Shown here: in pieces, positions 16,655 through 25,760 of the stretch | Layout: each line of letters begins with the position of its first letter | Numbering within the stretch: the stretch's first letter is position 1 | From: an uncultured Opitutaceae bacterium | GTDB lineage: Bacteria; Verrucomicrobiota; Verrucomicrobiia; Opitutales; Opitutaceae | Assembly: GCA_903862935.1 (NCBI GenBank) | Contig: CAIOZY010000013.1 | Coordinates: forward strand, 186,001-250,000 | Reading direction: 5' to 3' | DNA length: 64,000 nt | The notes under the pieces: generated by a model | Database searches by the model: none | What the model saw: the letters and a program-made list of their open reading frames with translations, nothing else | What the model was told of the DNA's origin: nothing | Made by a program: the position numbers and the translations under genes

Positions 16655-16981
16655 CCTCGGTCTATTCTAGGCCGACAAATTTGCGCATCAAGCGCCCGAC
16701 ACGTGCACGAGAAGAGAAGAAGCAGAAGTTACCGTTCTCATTCCAGATGGGCTCGAATGAGAGGAGGGTCACTCGGGGCAGCCCGGGTCCCTCTAAGGCC
16801 ACGGGTTCGATCCGACGTTCAAAAGTAGTCAAAATCACGATTCTGTATCTAACTAACGAACAATCGCCTCTGCGATCGAAAACGCACAATAAATATTATG
16901 TTAATTGTTTACTAGGCCCAAAATCTCCCGTTCTCTCGGTCAGAAATGGGGCCCACCCCCCGTTTCTTCAATGGGGGCCAT
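16655..16981. other. Intergenic region, no gene recognised
   Basis: 327 bases between two minus-strand genes. It is AT-richer than the flanks at 16840-16925 and probably holds the promoter of the secreted-protein gene. The motif CTCCCGTTCTCTC occurs twice (near 16925 and at the end of the peptidase gene), and imperfect GGGGCC-containing inverted repeats at about 16945-16980 could end the peptidase transcript. Open frames here have no protein-like composition. Confidence 0.4.
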
Positions 16982-19294
16982 TCACTCCCCCGTTCTCTCT
17001 AGAAGCCCTGTGGCCCGGTCCAGCCGTTCGCAATAGTCCCCGAGGACACCGGAAACCACAGAACTGTAGGCCTCAGCCTCCAGCCAGCGCCTCGCTTCGA
17101 TCGCTTCGCGAATCCCCGGCAGTGTCTTCACACCGTAGCCAGTCATGAGTCCTGGCGCGTAAATCATGTGCCGGTACCACGCCCTACCCGGCAGTCCCTG
17201 CGGGGAAAGCAAACTCTGCTCCATTCCCCGCAACAGGCCGTTCAGTTCCGCCTGACGGCTTGCCGGCATTGTCCCAGCGGCGCCCATGGACTTCGCCAGC
17301 GCCTGGTCGTAGCCTGCCGCGCTCTTTTTCAGGCGCTTGATCGCGTTGTCGAGGGCCGCGAGGTTCACCTCGGGAACCTGCGTGTCGGCCTGCGGCGGGA
17401 CGTATTTCTCCGTGGGATCTGCCGCCAACTCATACGCCCGGGATTTCACCAGGGCGTTTTTCCGCTCAGTCGCCTCCCTCATCTTGGCAACGAGCTCATG
17501 CAACTCCGCGCCATATCGGGCCACCGTCGCCGCAAAGTCCTCAAAGCGCATCGGCAAAACGTCCGCGTTAGCGGTCCGCAGAATCATCCTGCCAATCGTT
17601 TGCGAGAGCACGACACCATACGTGCCTCCCGGATCACCGAAGCGCTCGTAGTGGGCAAACGAGTCATAGGCCGAGTGGTAGACGCCCCCTTGCGCGTCCT
17701 CGCCGCCATACCGGATGTCCAAGGCCGAGATCCCCACGTGCTGCAGGAACGGCGTGTAGTCCGAGCCCGACCCCATCGCCTCGATGGAGGGCATCCCTCC
17801 GGACAGGAGCGTCTTCACCTCGCGGCGGTCGTCCTCGGCCGCACCCCTGCCGGTTCCATCGACAAGGATCCGGGCCCGGAGTCGCTCCAGCGCCGAGACC
17901 CCGGTCTCCGGATCGCGCACTGAAGAGCCCACCTGATCGACGGCATATTGGTAGGCGTGGCTGCCGCCGATCCGCAGGAACCCACGGCTGTTGGTGTCGG
18001 AGTTCACGTACAGGACGAGCTTCTGGCGCAACTCCGCCTCATGGGTCTCGCACCACTCGGTCGAACCGATCAGGCCTGGCTCCTCCGCGTCCCAGCTCGC
18101 ATAGACAAGCGTCCGCCTGGGGCGCAGGCCCTCTCGTGCCAGGGCCCCGAAGGCCTTTGCCTCGGCCATGAGCGCCACGTTAGCCGAAAGCGGATCCCAG
18201 GCCCCGTACACCCAGCCGTCGTGATGGTTGCCCCGCATGACCCACTCGTCGGGAAATTCGCTCCCCTTCAGGACCGCGATGACGTCGTAAATCGGCTTCA
18301 GCGTCCAATCTGAGACAACGGTCAGGTGGCCACGGGCCGGCCCCGGACCGACATGGTAGGTGATCCCAAGCCCCCCGCGCCACTTCTCCGGGGCAACGGG
18401 CCCCTCAAGGGCAGCCAGGAAAGGCTGAGCGTCGGCGTACGAAATCGGCAGGACCGGGATCTTCAGGATCGTCCGGGCCTCCGCAATCACCAGCCGCTTT
18501 GCGTCATGGGTCGCCCCGATCCCCGGCGTCAGCGGATCGCCCGGATAAACCGGGGTGTCCAGGACTGAGCCGCGCTGCACCCCGGCTCCGGGCCGATAGC
18601 CGCCTTTGGGGTACACGTCGCCCGCCCCGTACCCGTCGTCCTTGGGGTCCGAGTAGATGATGCAGCCTGCCGCGCCGTGCTCCTGGGCGAGCTTGGGCTT
18701 CAGTCCCCGCCAGCCGCCCCCGTACCGGGTGATCACGATCTTGCCCTTAACCCCGATCCCGAGGCGATCCAGCTCCTCGTAGTCGGCGGGCATTCCCTGG
18801 TTCACATAGACCATCTCGGCGGTGACGTCGCCGTCGCCCCCGAACGCCGTGTACGGCGGCAGCGCCCCCGAACCCCGGTCCGTGGCGCTGTCCCCGGAAA
18901 CGGCCGGCTCGCCGAGTTTCGCGACGTAGCGCGACGGCCCGACAAGCTCGAGGCCCAGCTTCTTCGGCGTCGGGTACAGGACCTCAAAGGTCTCGATCCG
19001 GGCGTCCCAGCCCCAGCTGCGGAACTGCTCCCGCATGAACTCGGCGTTCGCCTTGTCGTGGGGGGATCCCACCTGATTGGGCTGCGAGGACATCCGCTCA
19101 AGCCACGCCACCTGGTCCTTCGCGCTCAGCTGGGCGTCGAAGCGCGCCTCGAGCGAGAGCTGGGCCGCGGTCCGGTCCGGCCGAAAGCCGAGGAGCTCGG
19201 GGCCGGCTCGGCCAGCGGGGACGGCCGCGGCGAGCACGGCGGATGTGGCTAGGGCAAGACTCTTCCAGGAACGGCGGTAGGGCATCGGATTCAT
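16982..19294 (-). CDS. Secreted M28 metallopeptidase, glutamate carboxypeptidase II-like
   Basis: 770 residues with a signal peptide ([18 protein letters not shown]). The domain order is that of PSMA/NAALADase-type enzymes: an N-terminal helical part, a protease-associated insert ([29 protein letters not shown]), the M28 zinc domain and a C-terminal dimerisation domain. The two-zinc ligands can be placed as His in MRGNHHDGW, Asp in [10 protein letters not shown], Glu-Glu in [14 protein letters not shown], Asp in NSDTNSRG and His in YHSAYDSF. These enzymes remove C-terminal residues, often glutamate, from peptides outside the cytoplasm. Length matches the family (700-770). The gene is divergent from the phosphofructokinase gene, with 154 bp between start codons. 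Confidence 0.92.
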   Translation of the reverse strand: MNPMPYRRSWKSLALATSAVLAAAVPAGRAGPELLGFRPDRTAAQLSLEARFDAQLSAKDQVAWLERMSSQPNQVGSPHDKANAEFMREQFRSWGWDARIETFEVLYPTPKKLGLELVGPSRYVAKLGEPAVSGDSATDRGSGALPPYTAFGGDGDVTAEMVYVNQGMPADYEELDRLGIGVKGKIVITRYGGGWRGLKPKLAQEHGAAGCIIYSDPKDDGYGAGDVYPKGGYRPGAGVQRGSVLDTPVYPGDPLTPGIGATHDAKRLVIAEARTILKIPVLPISYADAQPFLAALEGPVAPEKWRGGLGITYHVGPGPARGHLTVVSDWTLKPIYDVIAVLKGSEFPDEWVMRGNHHDGWVYGAWDPLSANVALMAEAKAFGALAREGLRPRRTLVYASWDAEEPGLIGSTEWCETHEAELRQKLVLYVNSDTNSRGFLRIGGSHAYQYAVDQVGSSVRDPETGVSALERLRARILVDGTGRGAAEDDRREVKTLLSGGMPSIEAMGSGSDYTPFLQHVGISALDIRYGGEDAQGGVYHSAYDSFAHYERFGDPGGTYGVVLSQTIGRMILRTANADVLPMRFEDFAATVARYGAELHELVAKMREATERKNALVKSRAYELAADPTEKYVPPQADTQVPEVNLAALDNAIKRLKKSAAGYDQALAKSMGAAGTMPASRQAELNGLLRGMEQSLLSPQGLPGRAWYRHMIYAPGLMTGYGVKTLPGIREAIEARRWLEAEAYSSVVSGVLGDYCERLDRATGLLERTGE

Positions 19295-19448
19295 GGGTTG
19301 GGCGGAAGACCGAAACGCCGTTCACAGTAAGAGCACACACCCCCTGCACCCAAGACAAACTTTGCCGAAACCCGTTCGTAACAAAGTAGCCACTCGCCTT
19401 TTCAGGCCCGTCCCGCTATCGGTGACCCCTGCAAACCGGGAAAAAGCG

Positions 19449-20582
19449 ATGAAGCAAAAAAAGACCAAGCGGATAGGAATCCTCACTGCGGGAGGCGACA
19501 GCCCCGGCTTGAACGCCGCAATCCGGGCCGTGGGCAAGGCGGCCATCAGCGAGTTCGGCTGGGAGGTGGTCGGGTTTCGCGACGGCTTCCTAGGCCTGGC
19601 CGAGGACCGCTGGATGCACCTGAACAAGAACATCCTTTCGGGCATTCTCACCGTGGGCGGCACAATCCTCGGCACGAGCCGAGACAAGCCGCACCGCATG
19701 ATGATCGGCGGCAAGGAGCGCGACATGACGAGCGTCATCGTCTCCAACTACCGCCGGCACAAGCTCGACGCCCTGGTCTGCATCGGCGGCGGCGGGACCC
19801 ACAAGAACGCCCTGCGGCTGGTGAAGGCCGGGCTGAACATCGTCACCCTTCCGAAGACGATCGACAACGACGTCGCCCTGACCGATGCGACGATCGGCTT
19901 TGACACCGCGCTGGGGATCGCCACCGAGGCGCTCGACCGCCTGCACAGCACGGCCCACAGTCACCACCGGATCATCGTCGCCGAGATCATGGGGCACCGC
20001 GCCGGTTGGCTCGCCCTCGGGGCCGGCATCGGCGGCGGGGCCGACGTGATTCTGATCCCGGAGATCCCCTACGACGTGAAGAAAGTGGCCGTGGCGATCA
20101 AGCGGCGCTCCCACCGCCGCCTGAACTTCAGCATTGTGGCGGTCGCGGAGGGCGCGCTGTCCCAGGAGTACGCCTCGGCCTTCGCCGACTTGAAGAAGCG
20201 CAGGGACAGGGCCAAGTCCGACGAGGACCGCCGCAAGATCAAGGACGAGCTGGCTGAACTCGACCTAAAGCACACGGGCAACACCCTTCGCCTGGCGAAG
20301 GAGCTCGAAGCGGCAACCGGCCTTGAGGCGCGCGTGACGATCTTGGGCTACGTGCAGAGGGGCGGCACCCCTTCGGTCATGGACCGGCTTCTGGCTACCC
20401 GCCTGGGCACGGCCGCCGTGGGCCTCATCGACAAGGGCATCTTCGGTGTCATGGTCGCCTCGCGAGGGGAAGGCGTTAAGCCGGTCCCGATTGAGGACGT
20501 GGCCGACCGGATGAACATCGTGCCGCCCGACCACCAGTGGCTCGAGGCAGCCCGTAGGGTCGGCACCTGTCTGGGCGACTGA
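19449..20582 (+). CDS. pfkA: 6-phosphofructokinase with an altered Mg/phosphate loop
   Basis: 377 residues from the ATG at 19449; the longer frame from 19293 adds 52 residues that overlap the divergent peptidase start and are not conserved. It phosphorylates fructose 6-phosphate in glycolysis. Motifs: [16 protein letters not shown] (nucleotide-binding start), PKTIDND (135-141, catalytic Asp139), [13 protein letters not shown] and [13 protein letters not shown]. The loop that is GGDG in ATP enzymes and GGDD in pyrophosphate enzymes reads GGGG here (113-116), so the metal-binding Asp is replaced by Gly. The second position being Gly and the PKTIDND form are as in plant-type ATP enzymes. A charged helical insert lies at about 240-275. 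Confidence 0.9.
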   Translation: MKQKKTKRIGILTAGGDSPGLNAAIRAVGKAAISEFGWEVVGFRDGFLGLAEDRWMHLNKNILSGILTVGGTILGTSRDKPHRMMIGGKERDMTSVIVSNYRRHKLDALVCIGGGGTHKNALRLVKAGLNIVTLPKTIDNDVALTDATIGFDTALGIATEALDRLHSTAHSHHRIIVAEIMGHRAGWLALGAGIGGGADVILIPEIPYDVKKVAVAIKRRSHRRLNFSIVAVAEGALSQEYASAFADLKKRRDRAKSDEDRRKIKDELAELDLKHTGNTLRLAKELEAATGLEARVTILGYVQRGGTPSVMDRLLATRLGTAAVGLIDKGIFGVMVASRGEGVKPVPIEDVADRMNIVPPDHQWLEAARRVGTCLGD

Positions 20583-20621
20583 AATCCCCCCGCCAGCCGA
20601 CGAGCGGCTTCTCGGAGGAGC

Positions 20622-20663
20622 TTGACCTGGGTCAAGGCGGCCCGGCTCAATCTGCGTTACTGT
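20622..20663 (+). promoter_or_regulatory. DNR/NnrR-type box and class II promoter of the cupin-DUF2249 genes
   Basis: TTGAC-CTGG-GTCAA at 20622-20635 is a perfect Fnr-superfamily palindrome. Exactly 22 nt further is TACTGT (20658-20663), which puts the box centre at -41.5, the class II activator position. Predicted start near 20670, five nt before the cupin ATG. The same geometry recurs before nirK. Confidence 0.8.
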
Positions 20664-20674
20664 AAACCCATCAT

Positions 20675-21037
20675 ATGAAGACTGGCGCAACGTTCGACCT
20701 GGCCAAGGCGGCCTCCGTGGATCTCAAGCAGGCGGCCGCCTACGCGGCCGACAGCATCGTCAGCCGCACCCTGCTGCGGACGGCGGCTGTCCAGGTCACC
20801 CTGTTTGCCTTTAACGAGGGCCAGGAACTCACCCCGCACACCAACCAGCGCCGGGCCCTGGTCCAAATTCTTGAGGGCGAGTGCGACTTCTTCTTCGGCG
20901 GGACCTGGCAGCGCCTCCAGGCCGGGGCCCTGATCCACCTCCCGCCCAACGACCCCCACGCCGTCAAGGCCGCGGGCCCCTTCAAGATGCTCCTCACCCT
21001 GTGCACAGAGCCCTCCCCTGCAGCCCTGCCCTCTTAA
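20675..21037 (+). CDS. Small cupin-domain protein
   Basis: 120 residues, single cupin barrel. The two cupin motifs are recognisable as LTPHTNQRRALVQILEGECDF and HLPPNDPHAVKAAGPFKML; His in TPHTNQ and His in DPHAV could bind a metal, but the usual second histidine and glutamate of motif 1 are not clear. It is preceded by a strong Fnr/DNR-type box and promoter and followed two nt later by the DUF2249 gene, so both are expected to be induced with nirK under NO or low oxygen. Cupins of this kind are often seen next to denitrification or nitrosative-stress genes; the actual role is not known. Confidence 0.8.
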   Translation: MKTGATFDLAKAASVDLKQAAAYAADSIVSRTLLRTAAVQVTLFAFNEGQELTPHTNQRRALVQILEGECDFFFGGTWQRLQAGALIHLPPNDPHAVKAAGPFKMLLTLCTEPSPAALPS

Positions 21038-21039
21038 AC

Positions 21040-21339
21040 ATGATGAACCCTCTCTCCACGACCCCGGTCGACCCCGCACTCCTCGACGTTCGCGAGATTC
21101 CCTGCAGCCACAAGCACGCCCAGATCTTCGGACGCTGGGACGAGCTGCCGGTTGGCGGCCACTTCATCCTGGTCAACCACCACGATCCTGTGCCGCTGCG
21201 CTCCAAGTTTAGCGCCTGCTTCCCCGGGGCGTTCACCTGGGAGTATCTGCTGCGCGCCGAGAACGAGGTTAGGATCCGGATTAGCCGCCTGAAGGCCACC
21301 GCGGCGGGCTCGGCAGACATCGAGCCCTGCAATCACTGA
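21040..21339 (+). CDS. DUF2249-domain protein
   Basis: 99 residues from ATG at 21040, two nt after the cupin stop. It carries the DUF2249 pattern: LLDVREIPCSHKHAQIFGRWDELPVGG, FILVNHHDPVPLRSKF and FTWEYLLRAENEVRIRISRL. DUF2249 is a TusA-like small fold found alone or fused to hemerythrin in denitrifiers and other nitrogen-oxide-handling bacteria; its biochemical role is not established. Cys in EIPCSHKH (about residue 23) is the only candidate reactive thiol besides a C-terminal Cys-Asn-His. Cotranscription with the cupin gene from the DNR-type promoter is very likely. Confidence 0.85.
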   Translation: MMNPLSTTPVDPALLDVREIPCSHKHAQIFGRWDELPVGGHFILVNHHDPVPLRSKFSACFPGAFTWEYLLRAENEVRIRISRLKATAAGSADIEPCNH

Positions 21340-21401
21340 GCGGCCCTCAGGGTCCCCAACTCCGCTCTGGCGAAACCGCCCCAAGTGGCTAGGGTGGCGC
21401 G

Positions 21402-22127
21402 ATGGCGTCACCGTCTCTCGCCGAACTCCGCGCCGCAGCCCTGGTGCAGGCCCTGCGATCCTGCCAGCTCTTCGGCGGCCTTTCTGACGCCGATTTAGCC
21501 GCGATCGCCGCCTATGTCACGGTGCGGGCCCTGGACAAGGGCCAGTACCTCTTTCGGGAGGGCGAGCCCGCGCTCGGCTTCTACGTGATTCAGCGCGGCG
21601 CGATCAACGTCCACCGCGTCAGCCCGATAGGAAAAGAGCAGGTCATCCATGTCTTCCGGCCGGGGGAATCGCTTGCTGAGGCCGCGCTGGCGTCCCCGAC
21701 CGGCTACCCCGCCGAGGCGCGGGCGGTCGAGCCGAGTTCGGTCCTTCTCGTGCCAAAGGCCGAGTTCCTGGGGCTTGTCTCCAAGCGGCCCGACCTTGCG
21801 ATCCGGATGCTCGGCTCGATGAGCCAGCACCTGAGGGTCCTGGTCAGTCTCCTCGACGACCTGACCCTCAAAGACGTGGAGACGCGCCTTGCCTACTGGC
21901 TCGTGAAACGCTGCCCGCAGCCCCCGGGGAGCGCGCCCGCCGTGGTCCGGATTGCGACGACCAAACGGGTTCTCGCATCGGAACTGGGGACCACCGCCGA
22001 AACCCTCTCGCGCACCTTGGCCGGCCTGCGAGCCAAGCGGCTCATTTCCGTCCGCGGTTCGGCGATCACGGTGGTCCGCCCGGCGGCGCTCGCAGACCTC
22101 GTGGCAAGCCACCTGGGCGGCGCCTAG
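21402..22127 (+). CDS. Crp/Fnr-family regulator, DNR/NnrR-like
   Basis: 241 residues. A cyclic-nucleotide-binding-like beta barrel (about 25-140; YLFREGEPALGFYVIQRGAI, LAEAALASPTGYPAEARA) is followed by a long dimer helix and a winged helix (about 165-225) with the recognition segment ASELGTTAETLSRTLAGL. The E-x-x-SR pattern there reads TTGA-type half sites. The N-terminal cysteine cluster of oxygen-sensing Fnr is absent, so haem-based NO sensing as in DNR/NnrR is more likely. It lies between the two operons that carry TTGAC-N4-GTCAA boxes. TAGGGT ends six nt before its ATG, suggesting a leaderless transcript. Confidence 0.88.
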   Translation: MASPSLAELRAAALVQALRSCQLFGGLSDADLAAIAAYVTVRALDKGQYLFREGEPALGFYVIQRGAINVHRVSPIGKEQVIHVFRPGESLAEAALASPTGYPAEARAVEPSSVLLVPKAEFLGLVSKRPDLAIRMLGSMSQHLRVLVSLLDDLTLKDVETRLAYWLVKRCPQPPGSAPAVVRIATTKRVLASELGTTAETLSRTLAGLRAKRLISVRGSAITVVRPAALADLVASHLGGA

Positions 22128-22132
22128 CCGCC

Positions 22133-22777
22133 CTACCTCACCACGACCGAGGCGGCCCGCGCCGCACCCGATATGTCCCCCTGAAGGCCGGCCTTCTGGT
22201 AGACGATTTCGCCGGAGGGGTTGAGGACCGTGATCAGGTTCGAGTGGGAGAACTGTCCCTTGCTGTCTTTGACGTAGTTGACCCCCAGGACCGCCGCGAT
22301 CGTCCGGATGTCGGCTGGGTTCCCGCGCAGGAGCGTCCACTCCGCGCCGAGGTTCGCGCGCTTCCGATAGGCGCTCAGGACTTCAGGGGTGTCGCGCTCG
22401 CTGTCGAAACTGACGAGGGCAAAGCGGGCCTTGGCGCCCTTCGCCAGGGCCGACTCGATCCTGCGCATGTCCTGGACAATGATCGGGCAGGCGTATTCGC
22501 AGTGGGAGAAGAACATGGCCAGGACGACGGGCTGCCCCTGAAGCGAGGCCAGTCTCGCAGGCTTGCCGGAGTCGTCGGTCAGGACGGCGTCGACCTGGTA
22601 GATCGACTTGCTGGAAGGCGCCGAGGCGGCGGGCTCCTCGGCGCAGTCCGCGCAGCAGGCCGCTTTGGCCGGTTCCGCAGAGCGGGCGGTGAGCGCAGCC
22701 AGGCCAGGAAGGCACCAGAGGATCGCCGCGGCCCGGAAGGCCATTCGGCGGGTGGATGCAGACGGGATCGTGTTCAT
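22133..22777 (-). CDS. SCO1/SenC-type copper chaperone
   Basis: 214 residues from the ATG at 22777, overlapping the stop of the SUMF1-like gene by 4 nt. It has a signal peptide or N-terminal anchor (AAILWCLPGLAALTARSA) and a thioredoxin fold with the copper site CEYAC (Cys93, Cys97) and the distal His178 in FSHSN. SCO proteins deliver or reduce copper for Cu sites; here the operon partner suggests loading of NirK rather than cytochrome oxidase. An extra cysteine cluster CCADC (41-45) just after the signal segment could bind another copper ion. Last gene of the nirK operon; it ends five bp from the convergent regulator gene. Confidence 0.93.
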   Translation of the reverse strand: MNTIPSASTRRMAFRAAAILWCLPGLAALTARSAEPAKAACCADCAEEPAASAPSSKSIYQVDAVLTDDSGKPARLASLQGQPVVLAMFFSHCEYACPIIVQDMRRIESALAKGAKARFALVSFDSERDTPEVLSAYRKRANLGAEWTLLRGNPADIRTIAAVLGVNYVKDSKGQFSHSNLITVLNPSGEIVYQKAGLQGDISGAARAASVVVR

Positions 22778-23556
22778 GGAAGGGATCGGGCGCAGCGGAA
22801 ACCGAGGTTCGGGACCACGTAGCTTGCGCGCAGGCTGCTGCGGAAACCCGCGCGCATGAAGGCCGGGTAGTCCCGGAACTCCCGGGCCGAGGCGGCCCCC
22901 GCCCCGCAGAAAAGCCCCCGGTCCAGTCCGGTGTCGCCGCGGGAGTCCCCGCTCACCAGAGCCGTGTTGAAGTCCTCGACCCACTCCCAGACCAAGTCCG
23001 AGAGGTCCCGCACCCCGAACAGATTCGCCCGCCCCGAGCCGGCCGCGGGAAGCGGCGCGGGCGTTGGCGCGGAAAACCACGCCAGGACCGCATCCCGGTA
23101 CGCGGGCTCGGAGGCCCCGTCGGGGGTCGTGAACCCGACCGAAGCCGCCCGCTCCCACTCGGCCGCCGTGGGCAGGCGCTTTCCCGCCCAGCGGGCGTAG
23201 GCGCGGGCCGCAAACCAGGACACGCGGACGACAGGGGAGTCCGCGGGGGCCCGGGCGCCCAGCTGCACATCCCCGGCCCAGTCGCCGAGGTAGCCGCCCT
23301 CCGCGAAGATCGGGCTTACTCGGGAGCGCCGCCACGACGGGTTAGCCCGGACAAACTCCAGAAACTCCGCATTGGTGACCGGTCGAACGTCCAGGAAGAA
23401 GGCCGCCACTGAAACGGCCCCCGGCTCCTGCCCCGACCGGTAGACCGGTTCGTAGGTGCCGGCCGGGATCAGGACCGAGCCCGCCTGGGCCAGGGCCCCG
23501 CGGGCGAGGGCGACCCCTGCGGCAAGCGCCAGGACAGCGTGCACAACATGCCTCAT
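22774..23556 (-). CDS. Exported SUMF1/formylglycine-generating-fold protein without catalytic cysteines
   Basis: 260 residues with a signal peptide ([15 protein letters not shown]). The FGE/SUMF1 (C-type-lectin-like) fold is shown by [48 protein letters not shown] and the terminal [11 protein letters not shown]. The paired active cysteines of true formylglycine-generating enzymes are missing: only a Cys in GLFCGAG and one in GFRCA are present. It is therefore probably not a sulfatase activator. Lying between nirK and a SCO copper chaperone with 4-nt overlaps on both sides, it likely assists NirK assembly or electron transfer; comparable nirK-SUMF1 neighbours are known from Bacteroidetes-type denitrifiers, as far as I recall. 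Confidence 0.85.
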   Translation of the reverse strand: MRHVVHAVLALAAGVALARGALAQAGSVLIPAGTYEPVYRSGQEPGAVSVAAFFLDVRPVTNAEFLEFVRANPSWRRSRVSPIFAEGGYLGDWAGDVQLGARAPADSPVVRVSWFAARAYARWAGKRLPTAAEWERAASVGFTTPDGASEPAYRDAVLAWFSAPTPAPLPAAGSGRANLFGVRDLSDLVWEWVEDFNTALVSGDSRGDTGLDRGLFCGAGAASAREFRDYPAFMRAGFRSSLRASYVVPNLGFRCARSLP

Positions 23557-25046
23557 GGGCCCCCTGCTCGGGCGGCCTTGACCTCGTCGCGGGACACCGT
23601 TCCGAAGTCATTGCCCCAGCTGTTCATCACATAGGTCAGGACGTCGGCCAGCTGCTGGTCGGTGAAGGGCTGCGCCGGCATGATGTTGTTGAAGGGCTTT
23701 CCATTGACGGTGATCGCGCCGCTCAGACCCTTGAGGGGCACGCGGATCGCGCGGGCTTTGTCGGCCTTGAGGAAGTCCGACCCGGCGAGCGGCGGAAATA
23801 CCCCCGGCAGGCCCTTGCCGTCCATCTGGTGGCAGGCAAAGCAGGCCATCTGGAAGACGCGCCGGCCGCGCTCGATCCGGACCTCCTTGGACGCGGGGGC
23901 CCCACCCTCCTCCTCGGGGGCCGGCGGCGGGGCCGCCGAAGTGCTCGCCGCCGGGATGACATCGAGGGCCGAGCCGTCGTAGTTCAGGTCGGCGATCTTG
24001 CCCGAGTAGATCGTCTTGTCCTCGGGCCCGGTGACTTTGAGCATCCCTACGGCACCCTTGCCGAAGGCCCGCGAGAGCGCGTGATCGACCAGGGTGAAGG
24101 TCCCTGGGACCCGGGTCTTGAACTGCACGATCGTGGCGCCGCCCGGGGAGACCAGGGTCGTCTGGACGTTGCGCTGGTTGGGAAGGATGCCGGCCTCCTG
24201 GTAGATCGTCTCGAAGATCTCGCCGATCACGTGGAAGGAGGAGACCAGATTCGGACCGCCGTTGCCGAAGTAAATTCGCACGGTCTCGCCGACCTTGGCC
24301 GTCAGGGCCTTGTCCCCCATGAGCGAGCCCACCGCACCGTTGAACACGACGTAGGTCGGCCTCTCGTCGGCGGACTTCTCCGGATCGAACGGCTGCAGGC
24401 CCTCCTCGCCGTACCGGCCGGCGGTGTAGACCTCGCCCTGCATGACGTAGTACTCGTGGTCGACCGGCGGCAGCCCCTCCTTGGGCTCGACCAGGATCAG
24501 GCCGTACATGCCGTTGCCGACATGCATGGGGACCGGGGCCGTGGCGCAGTGGTAGACGTACAGCCCGGGGTTGAGCGGCGTGAACGAGAAGGTCGAGGTG
24601 TGCCCCGGGGCCGTGAAGCTCGAGGTCGCCCCGCCGCCGGGGCCGGTGACCGCGTGCAAGTCGATATTGTGCGGCATCTTGGAACTCGGGTGATTGTGCA
24701 GCCTGATCTCCACCAGATCGCCCTCCCGGACGCGGATGAATACCCCGGGGACGTTCCCGCCGAAGGTCCAAAACGTGTAGTCGACCCCGTCGGCCAGGTG
24801 GCGGACGACCTCGCGGACCTCGATGTCCACGATCACGTGCGCGGGAGTGCTCCGGATGATCGGGTCGGGGACCTTCGGGGCCGCTGTCAGCAGGGCATAC
24901 TCGATCGGAAGGTCGGCCCGGGGGGGTCCGGAGGCGGCCTCACCCGTGTCCCTGGGGGAGCACCCAGTGAACGTGCCGCAGGCGAGCGCGGCGGCGCAGG
25001 ACAGAACCGTTGTCAGGGCGAGGCGGGAAGCGGGATTGGAATTCAC
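23553..25046 (-). CDS. nirK: Copper nitrite reductase fused to a C-terminal cytochrome c domain, lipoprotein
   Basis: 497 residues. Reduces nitrite to NO outside the inner membrane. The leader has a possible lipobox (FTGC, Cys29). First cupredoxin domain: type 1 copper ligands His126, Cys167, His175, Met180 ([15 protein letters not shown]); type 2 ligands His131 and His166; catalytic Asp129. Second domain: His272 (SSFHVIGE, the catalytic His equivalent) and His322 (LVDHALSR, third type 2 ligand). After a Pro/Ala/Glu linker (about 366-388) comes a class I cytochrome c domain with CFACH (402-406) and Met456 as axial ligand, which should feed electrons directly. First gene of the nirK-SUMF1-SCO operon, driven by a DNR-type class II promoter. 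Confidence 0.97.
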   Translation of the reverse strand: MNSNPASRLALTTVLSCAAALACGTFTGCSPRDTGEAASGPPRADLPIEYALLTAAPKVPDPIIRSTPAHVIVDIEVREVVRHLADGVDYTFWTFGGNVPGVFIRVREGDLVEIRLHNHPSSKMPHNIDLHAVTGPGGGATSSFTAPGHTSTFSFTPLNPGLYVYHCATAPVPMHVGNGMYGLILVEPKEGLPPVDHEYYVMQGEVYTAGRYGEEGLQPFDPEKSADERPTYVVFNGAVGSLMGDKALTAKVGETVRIYFGNGGPNLVSSFHVIGEIFETIYQEAGILPNQRNVQTTLVSPGGATIVQFKTRVPGTFTLVDHALSRAFGKGAVGMLKVTGPEDKTIYSGKIADLNYDGSALDVIPAASTSAAPPPAPEEEGGAPASKEVRIERGRRVFQMACFACHQMDGKGLPGVFPPLAGSDFLKADKARAIRVPLKGLSGAITVNGKPFNNIMPAQPFTDQQLADVLTYVMNSWGNDFGTVSRDEVKAARAGGP

Positions 25047-25068
25047 AGCGGGTTATCGAAGTGAGGCT

Positions 25069-25110
25069 AAACTACACCAGCCCAGCCCGGCTCGCCTTGA
25101 CACGCGTCAA
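25069..25110 (-). promoter_or_regulatory. DNR/NnrR-type box and class II promoter of nirK
   Basis: TTGAC-N4-GTCAA palindrome at 25097-25110 and TAGTTT (25074-25069 on the minus strand) lie exactly 22 nt apart, centring the box at -41.5. Predicted transcription start near 25062, 16 nt before the nirK ATG. Identical geometry to the box before the cupin gene supports one shared activator. Confidence 0.82.
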
Positions 25111-25233
25111 GTTTTTGAGGGTTTTTTCTCCCCTCACCCGGCCTCGTCAAACCCTTTGACCCCGGGAAAATTCTCCCCGGGGGGGGCGGTGCCCCGCCGT
25201 GTGGGTCCGGCGGGTCGAATCCGCGGAAATCCC

Positions 25234-25458
25234 CTAGGCTTGCGGCTGCTTGGGGCTCCCGTCGCCCGGTGCAGCGAGGGTCCACATCCAGATGCTCAAT
25301 CCCGCAGTCACGACAATCACAAGGCAGCCGAGGCCGCCTCCGACGCGGTGACCACCAATCATCAGTTGCACACCGGCGATGACCCGGACGACATGTGCCA
25401 GACACATGAGGCCGAAAATCGCGCTGGCTACTCTCAGTCCGACAATTTGGGAGTTCAT
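25234..25458 (-). CDS. Small membrane protein of unknown function
   Basis: 74 residues from the ATG at 25458; a TTG three codons earlier is possible. Two hydrophobic helices, IFGLMCLAHVVRVIAGVQLMI and LGCLVIVVTAGLSIWMWTLA, are joined by a Gly-rich turn, with a short polar tail. No family is recognised, but the composition is clearly protein-like, with charges only at the ends and a His/Arg pair between helices. It lies upstream of nirK on the same strand, separated by the DNR-box promoter, so it is not part of that transcript unless transcription reads through. Confidence 0.6.
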   Translation of the reverse strand: MNSQIVGLRVASAIFGLMCLAHVVRVIAGVQLMIGGHRVGGGLGCLVIVVTAGLSIWMWTLAAPGDGSPKQPQA

Positions 25459-25760
25459 GCTGTTCAATGCTCCGATCTATCCCTTTGACTTCCGACAACT
25501 AACCGCCCGTCCGGCGGCGCCGCGCGGTAATCGCGCCGGCCGCGGGGCGGATGCCTGGGGTTGGGGTTGCCTGACTCAGGCACCGTATCACAAACGGGTG
25601 TCCTTTGCTGCGCAAAAATTGCCCTTTCCCGCGAGCCCGCCCGCGGGGCCCGCGCCAACCCATGCGCCAGCTTGGCCAAACCATGCGCAGCGGGCCGGTT
25701 CGGCCGGGGTTATGCTGCCCCGGATCCCCAAACCGGCAAGACAACCCACTTCAAACTCCC
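25459..25760. other. Intergenic region, promoter candidates only
   Basis: About 300 bases between the divergent small membrane protein and the small helical protein gene. It is GC-rich with runs of CCCGCGGGGCCC-like palindromic sequence near 25630-25655. No protein-like frame, tRNA or obvious RNA fold was found. Confidence 0.35.

Noticed and set aside
16806-16825. GGGTTCGATCC sequence resembling a tRNA T loop
   Set aside because: The flanking bases do not form the five-bp T stem and no anticodon or acceptor arms can be drawn around it.
22774-23556. SUMF1-fold protein as a true formylglycine-generating sulfatase activator
   Set aside because: The catalytic cysteine pair is missing and no sulfatase gene is nearby.
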